DNA from: JBBQTQ01 sp038213135
GTDB lineage: Bacteria; Actinomycetota; Thermoleophilia; Gaiellales; Gaiellaceae
Direction of reading: 5' to 3'
DNA length: 44,403 nt
Assembly (NCBI GenBank): GCA_038213135.1
Contig: JBBQTQ010000010.1
Coordinates: 1 to 44,403, forward strand
Part shown: piece after piece, positions 1 to 6,996 of the stretch
Layout: each line of letters opens with the position of its first letter
Numbering within the stretch: the first letter of the stretch is position 1
Program-made: the position numbers and the translations under genes
Notes under the pieces: generated by a model
What the model was told of the DNA's origin: nothing
What the model saw: only the letters and a program-made list of their open reading frames with translations
The model's database searches: none

Positions 1-151
1 GGTGGTACGGCTTCACCCCGCAGCCGACGTCGAGCAGGCGATAGGAGCCGAGGTCGGCCGCGGCTCGCTCGCCCTCGTGGCGTAGCCACTCCGCCAGCGG
101 CGCTCGCACCGCATAGGTCGGCGAGCTGAAGGGGACGTCACGCGGGCTCAT
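1..151 (-). CDS. SAM-dependent methyltransferase, N-terminal part (cut by window edge)
   Basis: Only the first 50 or so codons are in the window. The start ATG is at 151-149 and the protein begins MSPRDVPFSSPTYAVRAPLA. At about residues 38-46 it reads RLLDVGCGVKP, which matches motif I (the SAM-binding glycine loop) of class I methyltransferases. The gene begins 14 nt inside the 3' end of the upstream O-antigen-ligase-like gene, so the two are probably cotranscribed and translationally coupled. The substrate cannot be told. A role in decorating the glycan or a lipid-linked intermediate is inferred from context only. Confidence 0.8.
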   Translation of the reverse strand, partial: MSPRDVPFSSPTYAVRAPLAEWLRHEGERAAADLGSYRLLDVGCGVKPYH

Positions 152-1526
152 GGAGCGCTCCAGCCGAGATCAGGGCGACGATGCCGATCGCCAGCCATGC
201 CGCCGCGTCGAGCGGGATTCCCGCGACGAGCCCGAGCGCGCTCCAGATCCCCGCGATTCCCACGAGCCAGATTCCGGCCGCGAGCGCAGGCCCGGCGACG
301 GCTGGCGGTCCTCTGACCGCGGTTCGGGCTGCCAGGACGATCGGGATGGCGAGCCAACCGACGAAGAGCAGCAGCCCGACGATCCCGAGATCGGCGAGCG
401 CCTGCACGTAGCCGTTCTGGACGCCGTACTCGTGCTGAGGCGAAGGGAACGAGAGCTCGGCCGCATGCGGGAAGCGGCGGTGGGCGTCCGCAAGGTAGCG
501 GGAGTAGACGGCCGGCTCCTTCTCCGAGGCCTGCCAGCCGGCACCGAGGACGGGGTGGTCGAGCCAGATGCGCAGGCCGATGTAGGCAAGCAGCGAGTGC
601 TGGACGTAGGTCTGGACGTTCGCGCCGGTGGAGCGCTCTGCTTGCCGGGCGCCGACGAAGCGAAAGAACTGGTCGAAGTCGCCACTGCGCAGCGCGACGA
701 CACCTGCGAGCGAGACGGCGGCCACGATGCCGAGCAACGCGCCGCGACGCAGCGAGAGCCCCCTCCGTCGCCAGGCGACGAGGGTGGCGCCGCCGATCCC
801 GGCAACGAAGCCGATCGCACCCGCGGTCGATCCCGAGAGGACGAGCCCGAGCAGGCCCGACGTGCCGGCGACCACGGCCAGCGGCTTGTTCACGCGCCAG
901 GCCGGAAAGGCCAGCGCTGCCACACCGAGCGCCAGCGCTCCCCCCGAGAGTGCGGCGAAGTCGTGGTGCCCAAGGAACGAGGGCTGCCGGCGGCCGGCCG
1001 GCCACCCGCCTGCGATCGAGCCGCCGAAGAACTGGATCACGCCGACGAGGGTCGCCGCCACGCTCCAGGCCGCGAGTGCGAGCACTGGCAACGCGAGCTC
1101 GGCACGGCGGCGGATCAGAAGCGGAACCGCGAGCGCGAGGATCGCGTACTCGGCGAACTTGGCCGCGGTGACCGCGTGGTCGCGCCAGGCATATGAGCCG
1201 CTGCGGAAGAGCGGGTAGAAGCAGGCGGCGAAGAGAAGCACCAGGAAAGCCGCGCTCACGATCCAGATGGGAAGTGCTGCCCGGAGCGGAGCGAAGCTCC
1301 CACGTACGCCTGCCACCGCCGCAGCAACTCCGATCAGGAGCACGGCGATGTCCGACAGGTAGAGATGGGCGGGCGTCGACCCGAGGGTGACGGTCACGCC
1401 CGGCTGATAGATCACATGCAGGAAGATCGGCGGCAGTCCGAGTGCCAGGACGGCTCCACCGAAGCTGACGAGCGGCCGCTCCGGCACGGCTAACGGCCGT
1501 GGCCGAGAGAGGGTTCTGACCGCCAC
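138..1526 (-). CDS. O-antigen ligase/polymerase-like membrane protein (Wzy/WaaL type)
   Basis: This 462-residue, strongly hydrophobic protein has roughly a dozen predicted membrane segments. Near its C-terminal third it has a large extracytoplasmic loop reading DHPVLGAGWQAS and then QHEYGVQNGYVQALADLGIVG. The pattern of a Gly-rich stretch, a His and N-x-Y-x-x-x-L-x-x-x-G before the last helices is typical of the O-antigen ligase (Wzy_C) family. Such enzymes polymerise undecaprenyl-linked repeat units or attach them to an acceptor outside the membrane. The start is GTG 1526-1524, exactly 8 nt downstream of a TATAGT hexamer, so the transcript is probably leaderless. The gene is divergent from the flippase gene, as expected for a Wzx/Wzy pair. 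Whether it acts as polymerase or ligase cannot be settled from sequence. Confidence 0.8.
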   Translation of the reverse strand: MAVRTLSRPRPLAVPERPLVSFGGAVLALGLPPIFLHVIYQPGVTVTLGSTPAHLYLSDIAVLLIGVAAAVAGVRGSFAPLRAALPIWIVSAAFLVLLFAACFYPLFRSGSYAWRDHAVTAAKFAEYAILALAVPLLIRRRAELALPVLALAAWSVAATLVGVIQFFGGSIAGGWPAGRRQPSFLGHHDFAALSGGALALGVAALAFPAWRVNKPLAVVAGTSGLLGLVLSGSTAGAIGFVAGIGGATLVAWRRRGLSLRRGALLGIVAAVSLAGVVALRSGDFDQFFRFVGARQAERSTGANVQTYVQHSLLAYIGLRIWLDHPVLGAGWQASEKEPAVYSRYLADAHRRFPHAAELSFPSPQHEYGVQNGYVQALADLGIVGLLLFVGWLAIPIVLAARTAVRGPPAVAGPALAAGIWLVGIAGIWSALGLVAGIPLDAAAWLAIGIVALISAGALHEPA

Positions 1527-1534
1527 GAACGGCC

Positions 1535-1542
1535 ACTATAGT
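1535..1542. promoter_or_regulatory. Symmetric bidirectional promoter with a palindromic -10 (ACTATAGT)
   Basis: ACTATAGT is a perfect palindrome holding TATAGT on both strands. On the plus strand exactly 8 nt follow before GTG at 1551. On the minus strand exactly 8 nt follow before GTG at 1526. The whole intergenic region is 24 nt, too short for a leader on either side, so both mRNAs should begin at or next to the start codon. I see no convincing -35 on either strand. The role is inferred from spacing and recurrence elsewhere in the window. Confidence 0.75.
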
Positions 1543-1550
1543 GAAGCGAA

Positions 1551-2846
1551 GTGCAGGGCTCGCAGCTTCTGAGGCGCCGCCTCGCGACTGCGCTCGGCTC
1601 GTACGGATCGGTCGTCCTCGGGGTACTCGGAACGGTCGCGTACGCCCGTGAGCTCGGGCCGCATCGCTCCGGCCTGCTCGGGGAGGTGCTCGTCACGACC
1701 GCCTTCTTCCAGGTGCTGCTCGACCTCACCGTCGAGGAGGCGATGGTCAAGTTCGGCTTCCGCTACAAGGAGTCGGGCCAGTGGGGAAAGCTGCGCCGGC
1801 TCTATACGCAGGCGGTCACGGTCAAAGCCGCGGGCGGGGTGATTGCAGGCCTGGCCCTCGTCGCCTTCGCTCCCCTCGCGGACAGCGTCTTCGGCGCATC
1901 GGGTCTGTTCGTGCCGATGCTCCTCGCAGCGTCGCTGCCGCTCGTCCAGTCGCCGGAGGCCGTCGCCGGAGCGGCGCTCGTAATCCGCGAGCGGTACGAC
2001 GTGCGGGCCTGGTATCTCGCGGCCGGGAGCGGCCTTCGGCTGGCCGGGTTCGCGGTCGGCGCACATTACGGCGTGACGGAGGCGATCGCGGGCGTCGTGG
2101 CTGCCCAGGTGGTCTATTCGGCCGTTGTCGGCCTCGCCGCCTTCAGAGGGTTCCGCGAATTTCCGAAGGCGGCGGCTGAAAAGCTCGGCTCCGATCTACG
2201 CGAGGTGGTCCGCTTCGTCATCCAGTCGAGCGTGGCCACGGCGATCCTCTCCGCACGCGGGACGCTCGGTACTGCGCTCTTCGGCGTCGTCTCGAACCCA
2301 ACGCAGGTCTCCTACTTCCAGCGCTCTGCCGCGCCGATGACCGGGTTGCAGGCGCTGACCTCGCCCGTCAGGCTGATCCTGCTCGCCGAGCAGACACGCG
2401 ACTGGGAGCGCGGCGCAGAGGAGTCTGTGCTACTTGGGCTCCGCAAGTACAGCCGTGGGGCGGCGTTGCTGATGATCGTCGCCGTTCCGCCGCTCTTCTG
2501 GCTGATGCCCGACCTCGTCCGTCTGGTGTTCGGGGCCAAGTTCGCGCCGGCGGCCAACCCGGCGCGGATCATGCTCGTCGCGGGAGCGATCCAGCTCGTG
2601 ATCGCCTGGACGAAGTCGTTCCCGCTCTCGATCGGCCGCCCGGCGCTGCGCATCGTCACGCATGGCATCGAGGCGCTCGTCTTCCTGCCGTTCGTGGTCG
2701 GGCTCGGCATTCTCTGGGACGCGACGGGCGCTGCGGCGGCGGTGCTGATCTCCACGTGCGTGTTCGCCGTGCTCTGGGTCGTGCTGCTCGGTCGCATCGG
2801 GCGGCATTCGCGGCTGCTCGCGCACGAGGCTTCGCTCTCGACGTGA
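1551..2846 (+). CDS. Polysaccharide flippase, Wzx/MATE-like
   Basis: This is a 431-residue membrane protein with about 12 hydrophobic helices along its whole length and no large soluble domain. The N-terminus (QLLRRRLATALGSYGSVVLG) and the repeated paired-helix organisation resemble the polysaccharide transport (PST) branch of the MOP flippase superfamily. A Wzx-type flippase moves undecaprenyl-diphosphate-linked repeat units across the membrane for the Wzy-type protein encoded divergently. The start is GTG 1551, 8 nt after the shared -10. Its TGA overlaps the next gene's GTG (GTGA at 2843-2846), which starts a coupled glycosyltransferase run. Confidence 0.8.
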   Translation: MQGSQLLRRRLATALGSYGSVVLGVLGTVAYARELGPHRSGLLGEVLVTTAFFQVLLDLTVEEAMVKFGFRYKESGQWGKLRRLYTQAVTVKAAGGVIAGLALVAFAPLADSVFGASGLFVPMLLAASLPLVQSPEAVAGAALVIRERYDVRAWYLAAGSGLRLAGFAVGAHYGVTEAIAGVVAAQVVYSAVVGLAAFRGFREFPKAAAEKLGSDLREVVRFVIQSSVATAILSARGTLGTALFGVVSNPTQVSYFQRSAAPMTGLQALTSPVRLILLAEQTRDWERGAEESVLLGLRKYSRGAALLMIVAVPPLFWLMPDLVRLVFGAKFAPAANPARIMLVAGAIQLVIAWTKSFPLSIGRPALRIVTHGIEALVFLPFVVGLGILWDATGAAAAVLISTCVFAVLWVVLLGRIGRHSRLLAHEASLST

Positions 2847-3958
2847 GAATCCTGATCGTCTCTGGGATCTGGCCGCCTGACGTCGGCGGGCCGGCCTCTC
2901 ATGCTCCCGAGGTCGCCGCCTTCCTCCACTCTCGCGGGCATCGAGTGGAGGTCGTGACGACGGCCGAGGCAGCGCCCGAGCCGCGTCCATATCCCGTGCG
3001 GGTCGTCCTGCGTCGGCATCTTCCCGGGGTCCGTCATTGCCGAGGCGCCGCGCTCGTCCACCAGCGCGCCCGCGGAGCGGACGTTGTCTACACGACCGGG
3101 ATGTTCGGCCGTAGCGCGCTCGGCTCGAGCGTGGCGCGCACGCCGTTCATCGTGAAGCTGACCGCAGACCCCGCGTACGAGCGGGCCCGCAGGCGAGGCA
3201 TCTTCGGCGGCAGCCTGGAGGAGTTCCAGGGTGGGGGCGGCGGGATCAGAGCGGGACTGCTGCGGGCCGCGCGCAACGCCGAGCTGCAGCGGGCCGCGCG
3301 GATCATCTGCCCGAGCGAGTACCTCGCCGGGCTTGCCGCCGGCTGGGGGCTCTTGCCCGAGAAGATCGCCGTCCTCCCGAATCCGATGCCGCTGCTGCCC
3401 GAGCTACCGCCCCGTGAGGAGTTGCGCGAGCGCTTCGGGCTGAACGGCGCGACGCTCGCGTTTGCTGGCCGGCTGACGCGTCAGAAATCGCTCGAGCTCG
3501 CATTCGAAGCCGTCGAGGCGAACCCCGGTGTCTCCCTCGTGATCGCCGGCGACGGCGACGAGCGGGAGCGGCTGGAACGGCTGGCGGGCGAACGCGTCCG
3601 CTTTCTCGGGCCGCTGCCTCGCGCCCAGGTCATCGAGCTCTTCAAGGCGGCTGACGCGGCGCTCCTCTCCTCCAGCTGGGAGAACTTCCCGCACACCGTG
3701 GTCGAGGCTCTGGCGGTCGGCACTCCGGTGGTTGCGACCGCTACCGGTGGAGTCGCAGAGGTCGTCGAAGACGGGCGCAACGGCCTGCTCGTGCCGGTTG
3801 GCGACGGCCGCGCTCTCGGCGACGCCGTGCGGCGCTTCTTCGCGGAGGACGGCCTCCGCGAGCGGCTCGCGGCGGAAGCGGCGCCCTCCGTCGCGGCCTA
3901 CGCGCCGGACAGGATCTACACCCGGCTCGAGGAGATCCTGCAGGGAGCCGCGCGCTGA
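2843..3958 (+). CDS. GT4-family glycosyltransferase
   Basis: A 371-residue GT-B glycosyltransferase. The N-terminal Rossmann half starts VRILIVSGIWPPDVGGPASH, the typical first strand and glycine loop (GG) of GT4 enzymes. The C-terminal GT4 half has LAFAGRLTRQKSLELAFEAV and, at about residues 276-300, SSWENFPHTVVEALAVGTPVV, with the E-x7-E nucleotide-sugar site (first Glu replaced by the usual WENF variant). It should transfer a sugar from an NDP donor to the lipid-linked glycan on the cytoplasmic face. GTG 2843 overlaps the flippase stop as GTGA. A longer frame open from 2756 lies inside the flippase gene and is not needed. Confidence 0.85.
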   Translation: MRILIVSGIWPPDVGGPASHAPEVAAFLHSRGHRVEVVTTAEAAPEPRPYPVRVVLRRHLPGVRHCRGAALVHQRARGADVVYTTGMFGRSALGSSVARTPFIVKLTADPAYERARRRGIFGGSLEEFQGGGGGIRAGLLRAARNAELQRAARIICPSEYLAGLAAGWGLLPEKIAVLPNPMPLLPELPPREELRERFGLNGATLAFAGRLTRQKSLELAFEAVEANPGVSLVIAGDGDERERLERLAGERVRFLGPLPRAQVIELFKAADAALLSSSWENFPHTVVEALAVGTPVVATATGGVAEVVEDGRNGLLVPVGDGRALGDAVRRFFAEDGLRERLAAEAAPSVAAYAPDRIYTRLEEILQGAAR

Positions 3959-3972
3959 AGCCACGGCTCCTG

Positions 3973-5067
3973 ATGGTCGGGCGGAACCGGTACCGGCTGC
4001 CGCTGAACGAGACCCTGCGCCGCAAGTTCGAGGCGCTCGACGAGGTCTTCGATCTGCGCGTGCTCGGCAGCGCTCCCGCGGGGGCGCCCACGGCCGGGGG
4101 CTACTTCCGGCTCGTTCCACCCTTCCGGCCGCGGAAGCTCGACGGCGCGCTCTTCTTCGCGACGCTCCCGACACGGATCGCGCGTGAGCTGCGCGATTTC
4201 CGGCCCGACGCGGTCGTCGTCCAGGGTGCACACGAGGCGGGGGCTGCGCTGATCGGCCGGCGGCTCGCGCGGGTCGACACGAAGATCGTGCTGGACGTCC
4301 ACGGTGACTGGCGGACGTTCACCCGGCTGTACGGCTCGCCCGGACGCCGTCTCTTCTCACCGCTCGCGGACAGCGTCGCCTCGACCGCGCTGCGCCGGGC
4401 GGACGCTGTTCGGACGATTTCCGACTACACCACGGAGCTCGTCCGCTCGTACGGCGTCGAGCCGGCCGGGGTCTTTCCCGCCTTCATGGACCTCGAGCCC
4501 TTCCTCGGACCGCCCGCGCCGCTCCCCGAGCGCCCGCTTGCGCTCTTCGTGGGCGTGCTCGAGCACTACAAGGACATCGACGGGCTCGCTGCGGCGTGGC
4601 GCCTCGCCGCGCCCCGGGTGCGGGACGCGGGCCTGCACGTCGTCGGGAAGGGAACACGTCGCCAGGTGGTGGAGGAGCTGGTGCGCGCCCTGCCTGCGCA
4701 GACGGCGTGGACCGAGGAGCTGCCGACCAGCGAGGTCGCCCGCGCGCTGGACGATGCGACGCTGCTCGTCCTACCGTCGCGCTCGGAGGGAATGGGCCGC
4801 GTGCTCGTCGAGGCGCTCTGCCGGGGGCGGCCGGTCGTCGCGAGCGCGGTCGGCGGCATTCGGGACGTGATCGAGGACGGCTCCAACGGGATCCTGGTCG
4901 AGCCACGGAATCCACGCGCGCTCGCGGATGCGCTCGTGCAAGTCCTCTCCGATCGCGCGGTGGCCAAGCGGCTCGCAACAGCCGCCCGTCCGAGCGTCGA
5001 GCCGTGGCTTGCGACCCCGGAGGAGTACGCGCAGCGATTGCTGGCGCTCGTCTCCGGCCTACACTGA
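3973..5067 (+). CDS. GT4-family glycosyltransferase
   Basis: GT-B enzyme of about 364 residues. The acceptor half begins with (RLL)MVGRNRYRLPLNETL. The donor half has LALFVGVLEHYKDIDGLAAA and, near residues 270-295, SRSEGMGRVLVEALCRGRPVV, which carries the E-x7-E motif of GT4 enzymes. The coordinates use ATG 3973. However, that start cuts into the first beta strand, and a CTG at 3955 (CTG AAG CCA CGG CTC CTG ATG) would overlap the previous stop as CTGA, just as GTGA, ATGA and TTGA overlaps join other genes here, and would give a normal N-terminus. The true start may therefore be CTG 3955. The specific sugar is unknown. Confidence 0.82.
   Translation: MVGRNRYRLPLNETLRRKFEALDEVFDLRVLGSAPAGAPTAGGYFRLVPPFRPRKLDGALFFATLPTRIARELRDFRPDAVVVQGAHEAGAALIGRRLARVDTKIVLDVHGDWRTFTRLYGSPGRRLFSPLADSVASTALRRADAVRTISDYTTELVRSYGVEPAGVFPAFMDLEPFLGPPAPLPERPLALFVGVLEHYKDIDGLAAAWRLAAPRVRDAGLHVVGKGTRRQVVEELVRALPAQTAWTEELPTSEVARALDDATLLVLPSRSEGMGRVLVEALCRGRPVVASAVGGIRDVIEDGSNGILVEPRNPRALADALVQVLSDRAVAKRLATAARPSVEPWLATPEEYAQRLLALVSGLH
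5060..5065 (+). promoter_or_regulatory. -10 hexamer TACACT, leaderless promoter for the deacetylase gene
   Basis: TACACT lies 7 nt upstream of GTG 5073. Its last T is the first base of the TGA stop of the preceding glycosyltransferase, so an internal promoter seems to overlap the end of that gene. A possible -35 (TTGCTG, 5038-5043, 16 nt upstream) is visible but weak. Confidence 0.6.
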
Positions 5068-5072
5068 ACCCC

Positions 5073-5966
5073 GTGCGCGCGGATCGCTTCAAGCAGTTGC
5101 TCAAGAACGGCGTCTACCGGACGCTCGGCGAGACGGCCACGGGGATCGGGGTGACCAACGGCGACTCCGAGCGCACCCTGCGCGTCCTCATGTACCACAA
5201 GGTCAACGACGCGCCCGAGAACTCCGTGACCGTGCCGCCCGCGGTCTTCGAGGAGCAGATGGCGCAACTGCGAGACCTCGACTACGGGCCGGTCTCGCTC
5301 GACGACGTGCTCGACTACTACGGGCAAGGCAGGCCACTGCCCAAGCGGGCAGTACTGATCACTTTCGACGACGGCTACCGCGACAACTTCGAGAACGCCG
5401 CGCCGATCCTGCAGCGTTACGGCTTCCCGGCTGTCCTCTTCGTCCCGATCGGCTATCTCGACGGCTCCCGCCCGCTGCCGCACGACGAGCACCTTGCAGC
5501 ACGCGGGATCGTCAACCGGACGCTCGACTGGGGCGAGCTGGCGGAGCTCGAGGCGAGCGGGATCCGCGTCGAGTCGCACGGCATCGGGCACAGGCCGCTC
5601 GCGGATCTCGAGGTGGACGAGGCGGCGCGCGAGATCACGCTTTCGAAGCTGCGCCTCGAGGAGCGGCTCGGCCGTCCTGTGCGCGCGTTCGCCTACGTGA
5701 AGGGCTCGGAGGCCCACTACCGGCCCGTGCACCTGAGCCTCCTGCGGCAGGCCGGCTACGAGGTCGCGTTTACCTCGATCTCGGGCGCCAACGGCCCCGC
5801 CACCGACCCGCTGCAGCTGCATCGCTACAACGTCGAGCCGTATCCGCCACGGACGTTCGAGCTCGTCCTCTCGGGCGCCTGCGACCTGATCGCCCTCAAG
5901 GACACCGTCGCGGGCACCCACGCCCGCCGCATCTTCAACGCGGCGCTCGGCACTTCGACCAAGTGA
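5073..5966 (+). CDS. Polysaccharide deacetylase (NodB/CE4-like)
   Basis: A 297-residue protein with a NodB homology domain. LRVLMYHKVND is the usual first strand of this family. TFDDGYRDNF at about residues 96-105 carries the catalytic Asp and metal-binding Asp pair, and SHGIGHRPL at about 168 supplies the H-x4-5-H metal ligands. These metal-dependent hydrolases remove N- or O-acetyl groups from sugar polymers. There is no clear signal peptide or N-terminal helix, so it may act on a lipid-linked intermediate in the cytoplasm, or be exported in another way. Start GTG 5073 gives a leaderless arrangement. The TGA stop lies in the first stem of the structured repeat that follows. Confidence 0.85.
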   Translation: MRADRFKQLLKNGVYRTLGETATGIGVTNGDSERTLRVLMYHKVNDAPENSVTVPPAVFEEQMAQLRDLDYGPVSLDDVLDYYGQGRPLPKRAVLITFDDGYRDNFENAAPILQRYGFPAVLFVPIGYLDGSRPLPHDEHLAARGIVNRTLDWGELAELEASGIRVESHGIGHRPLADLEVDEAAREITLSKLRLEERLGRPVRAFAYVKGSEAHYRPVHLSLLRQAGYEVAFTSISGANGPATDPLQLHRYNVEPYPPRTFELVLSGACDLIALKDTVAGTHARRIFNAALGTSTK

Positions 5967-6083
5967 GTCACCTCACGTTCCTGGGGCGCCGCTGGCAAAG
6001 GAGGCAAACGGGCGGGGCGCAGGACAGTACGTCTCAGTACGGACAAGCCGCGCCCGTGCAGCATCCCGCCGCCAGCGGCGTCA
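5963..6083 (+). repeat. Structured dispersed repeat, copy 1 (sense orientation)
   Basis: This ~120-bp element matches 24494-24619 read on the minus strand. It has an entry hairpin GTGAG-TCAC-CTCAC (5963-5976) that includes the upstream TGA. A 12-bp outer stem pairs GGCGCCGCTGGC (5985-5996) with GCCAGCGGCGTC (6071-6082), with one G-U pair. An inner stem pairs CGGGCG with CGCCCG, and the loop segments GCAGGACAGTAC and AGTACGGACAAG are conserved. An AAAGGAGGCAA segment with a perfect Shine-Dalgarno core lies just inside the outer stem. Function is unknown: it could be a cis-acting RNA, or a small hairpin mobile element. Confidence 0.85.
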
Positions 6084-6125
6084 GCCTTCAGCGGAGCCCG
6101 GCTCCGCCGGGCACGAGCTGAAGGC
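6084..6125 (+). other. Strong stem-loop between repeat copy 1 and the GNAT-like gene
   Basis: GCCTTCAGC (6084-6092) pairs perfectly with GCTGAAGGC (6117-6125), and inside it GCCCGG (6096-6101) pairs with CCGGGC (6107-6112). No T-tract follows, so it is not a classical intrinsic terminator. It lies only 10 nt before the next start codon, so it could affect translation or mRNA stability. Confidence 0.6.
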
Positions 6126-6135
6126 GGCCAGGGGC

Positions 6136-6996
6136 GTGAGGTTCGAGCTCGTCACGTACGAGCCGCAGGACAAGGACGACTACGTCGGGCTGCTGAGCGA
6201 GGCGTGGGGATCGAAGACGCTCACGCGGCCCGAGTTCGAGTGGTGGTTCGAGCGCAACCCGGCCGGAAGCCTGATGTCGGTGGCGCGGATGGAGGGCCGC
6301 GTGGTCGGCGTTGCCGCGCACAGCCTCGTCCGGATGGTGCTCGGCGGCGAGGAGCGGACAGCGAGCTTCTCCGTGCACGCGACAACGCACGAGTCGGCGC
6401 GCGGACTGGGGATCTTCGGGGCGCTCGAGGAGCGACACGAGCGGGAGGCGACGGAGCGCGGCGTGGCCTGTGTGCTCGCGTTCTCGAGCGTGCGAAGCGA
6501 CGCGACCTTCCGGCGGCTCGGCTGGACGAGCATCGCGCGCTACCGGATGTGGGCGAGGCCGCTCGTGCGCGGCGGGCGCGAGCGGCGCGATCCGCTTCGC
6601 CCACACGGTGACGCCGCGGCCGGGTGGCGAAACCACGTCGTCCGCGACGCGACGTACCTCGGTTGGCGTTACGCCGATTCGCCACGCGGCTATCGCACGA
6701 TCGCCACCGGTGACGGACACGTCGTCGTCGGGACTGCGCCCGATCGGAGCGTTCCGACGGCGATCCTCGCCGACCTCGCCGGCAGGCCCCGACCGCTTCT
6801 TCGGCAGGCGATCCAGGCTGCGGAAGGGAGGGTTCTTGTCGCGCTGCCTCCGCCGGAGCACCGCTCCGCCTACGCGTCGCTCGGGTTCGTGCCGATCCCG
6901 CGCTCGCTCCACTTCATGGGAAAGGCGCTCGCCGGGAAGCTCGACTCGGATCCGCGTGCGTGGCGGTTCACCCTCGGCGACACGGACTTCTTCTAG
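6136..6996 (+). CDS. GNAT-like acyltransferase
   Basis: This 286-residue soluble protein resembles GNAT acetyltransferases of the Eis-like or FemAB-like type. The N-terminal region reads YVGLLSEAWGSKTLTRPEFEWWFERNPAG. GRVVGVAAHSLVRMVLGGEE is the usual beta3-beta4 hairpin. ASFSVHATTHESARGLGIFGALEER is the acetyl-CoA-binding region in degenerate form (R-G-x-G-I-F). In sugar clusters such proteins usually acylate amino groups of sugars, which would fit the deacetylase next door, but the substrate is not determined. Start GTG 6136 has a weak AGGGG upstream and no leaderless -10, so it probably depends on transcription reading through the repeat. Its TAG overlaps the next GTG (TAGTG). Confidence 0.7.
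   Translation: MRFELVTYEPQDKDDYVGLLSEAWGSKTLTRPEFEWWFERNPAGSLMSVARMEGRVVGVAAHSLVRMVLGGEERTASFSVHATTHESARGLGIFGALEERHEREATERGVACVLAFSSVRSDATFRRLGWTSIARYRMWARPLVRGGRERRDPLRPHGDAAAGWRNHVVRDATYLGWRYADSPRGYRTIATGDGHVVVGTAPDRSVPTAILADLAGRPRPLLRQAIQAAEGRVLVALPPPEHRSAYASLGFVPIPRSLHFMGKALAGKLDSDPRAWRFTLGDTDFF

Noticed and set aside
148..1536. Long minus-strand frame, 462 codons, overlapping the Wzy-like gene
   Set aside because: It is Arg-rich, without any motif, and shadows the real gene in another frame, as do most long frames in this GC-rich sequence.
5985..6082. c-di-GMP or other known riboswitch
   Set aside because: The GGAGGCAA and GGACAGTAC segments do not match the conserved cores of the riboswitch classes I know. 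Left as unknown.
6084..6125. Intrinsic terminator
   Set aside because: The stem is strong but there is no T-tract, and the next gene starts 10 nt later without its own promoter signal.
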